Positions 6,120-6,120 of a stretch of 6,120 nt of DNA are shown in pieces (positions within the stretch are counted from its first letter, which is position 1; each line of letters starts with the position of its first letter). The position numbers and the translations under genes are program-made. This DNA is from Bacillota bacterium (GTDB taxonomy: Bacteria > Bacillota > Clostridia > Oscillospirales > Oscillospiraceae). The notes beneath the pieces are model-generated. The model saw only the letters and a program-made list of their open reading frames with translations, did not search any database and was not told the origin of the DNA. Where the stretch lies: positions 1 to 6,120 of the forward strand of contig JAEWML010000144.1 in the NCBI GenBank assembly GCA_023393155.1, given 5' to 3'.

Positions 6120-6120
6120 T

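Overview
The window looks like chromosomal DNA from a moderately GC-rich member of the Firmicutes. A gut Clostridia of the Oscillospiraceae type (Flavonifractor/Oscillibacter-like) is my best guess. The reasons are strong Shine-Dalgarno sites (GGAGG, GGGAGGAG, AAGGAG), sigma-A-type promoters in AT-rich gaps, and the gene content: a Firmicutes-type SsnA, a DUF4230 protein, a multi-PAS hybrid histidine kinase and a cytidylate kinase-like protein. The taxonomic placement is inference. I see no mobile element, CRISPR array, tRNA or rRNA.

Layout. Positions 1-270 (minus) hold the first 90 codons of ssnA, a putative amidohydrolase whose remainder lies left of the window. The 356-bp gap at 271-626 is divergent. 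On the minus strand it carries a well-formed promoter (451-479), then a leader with a long basal helix closing a small branched RNA (386-438) and an intrinsic terminator (332-371). This arrangement is riboswitch-like, and I could not match it to a class I know. On the plus strand the gap carries the probable promoter (549-579) of a seven-TM hemolysin III/PAQR-family gene (627-1286). After a 229-bp gap with a good promoter and a GC-rich structured leader comes a DUF4230 membrane-anchored protein (1516-2238, plus). A strong bidirectional terminator (2289-2323) separates it from the convergent minus-strand genes.

The right half is a probable two-gene minus-strand unit. A cytidylate kinase-like protein (5416-6048) is followed after 71 bp by a 989-residue hybrid histidine kinase (2375-5344). 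The kinase has a nearly absent extracytoplasmic part, about four PAS or PAS-like modules, HisKA, HATPase and a C-terminal receiver. No separate response regulator or HPt protein is in view, so its output must lie elsewhere.

The genes do not form one obvious pathway. SsnA belongs by family context to selenium/molybdenum hydroxylase and purine catabolism loci, which would continue to the left. The other four look like housekeeping, membrane or signalling genes. The item most worth follow-up is the ssnA leader RNA, where a computed-by-eye antiterminator pairing excludes both the basal helix and the terminator.
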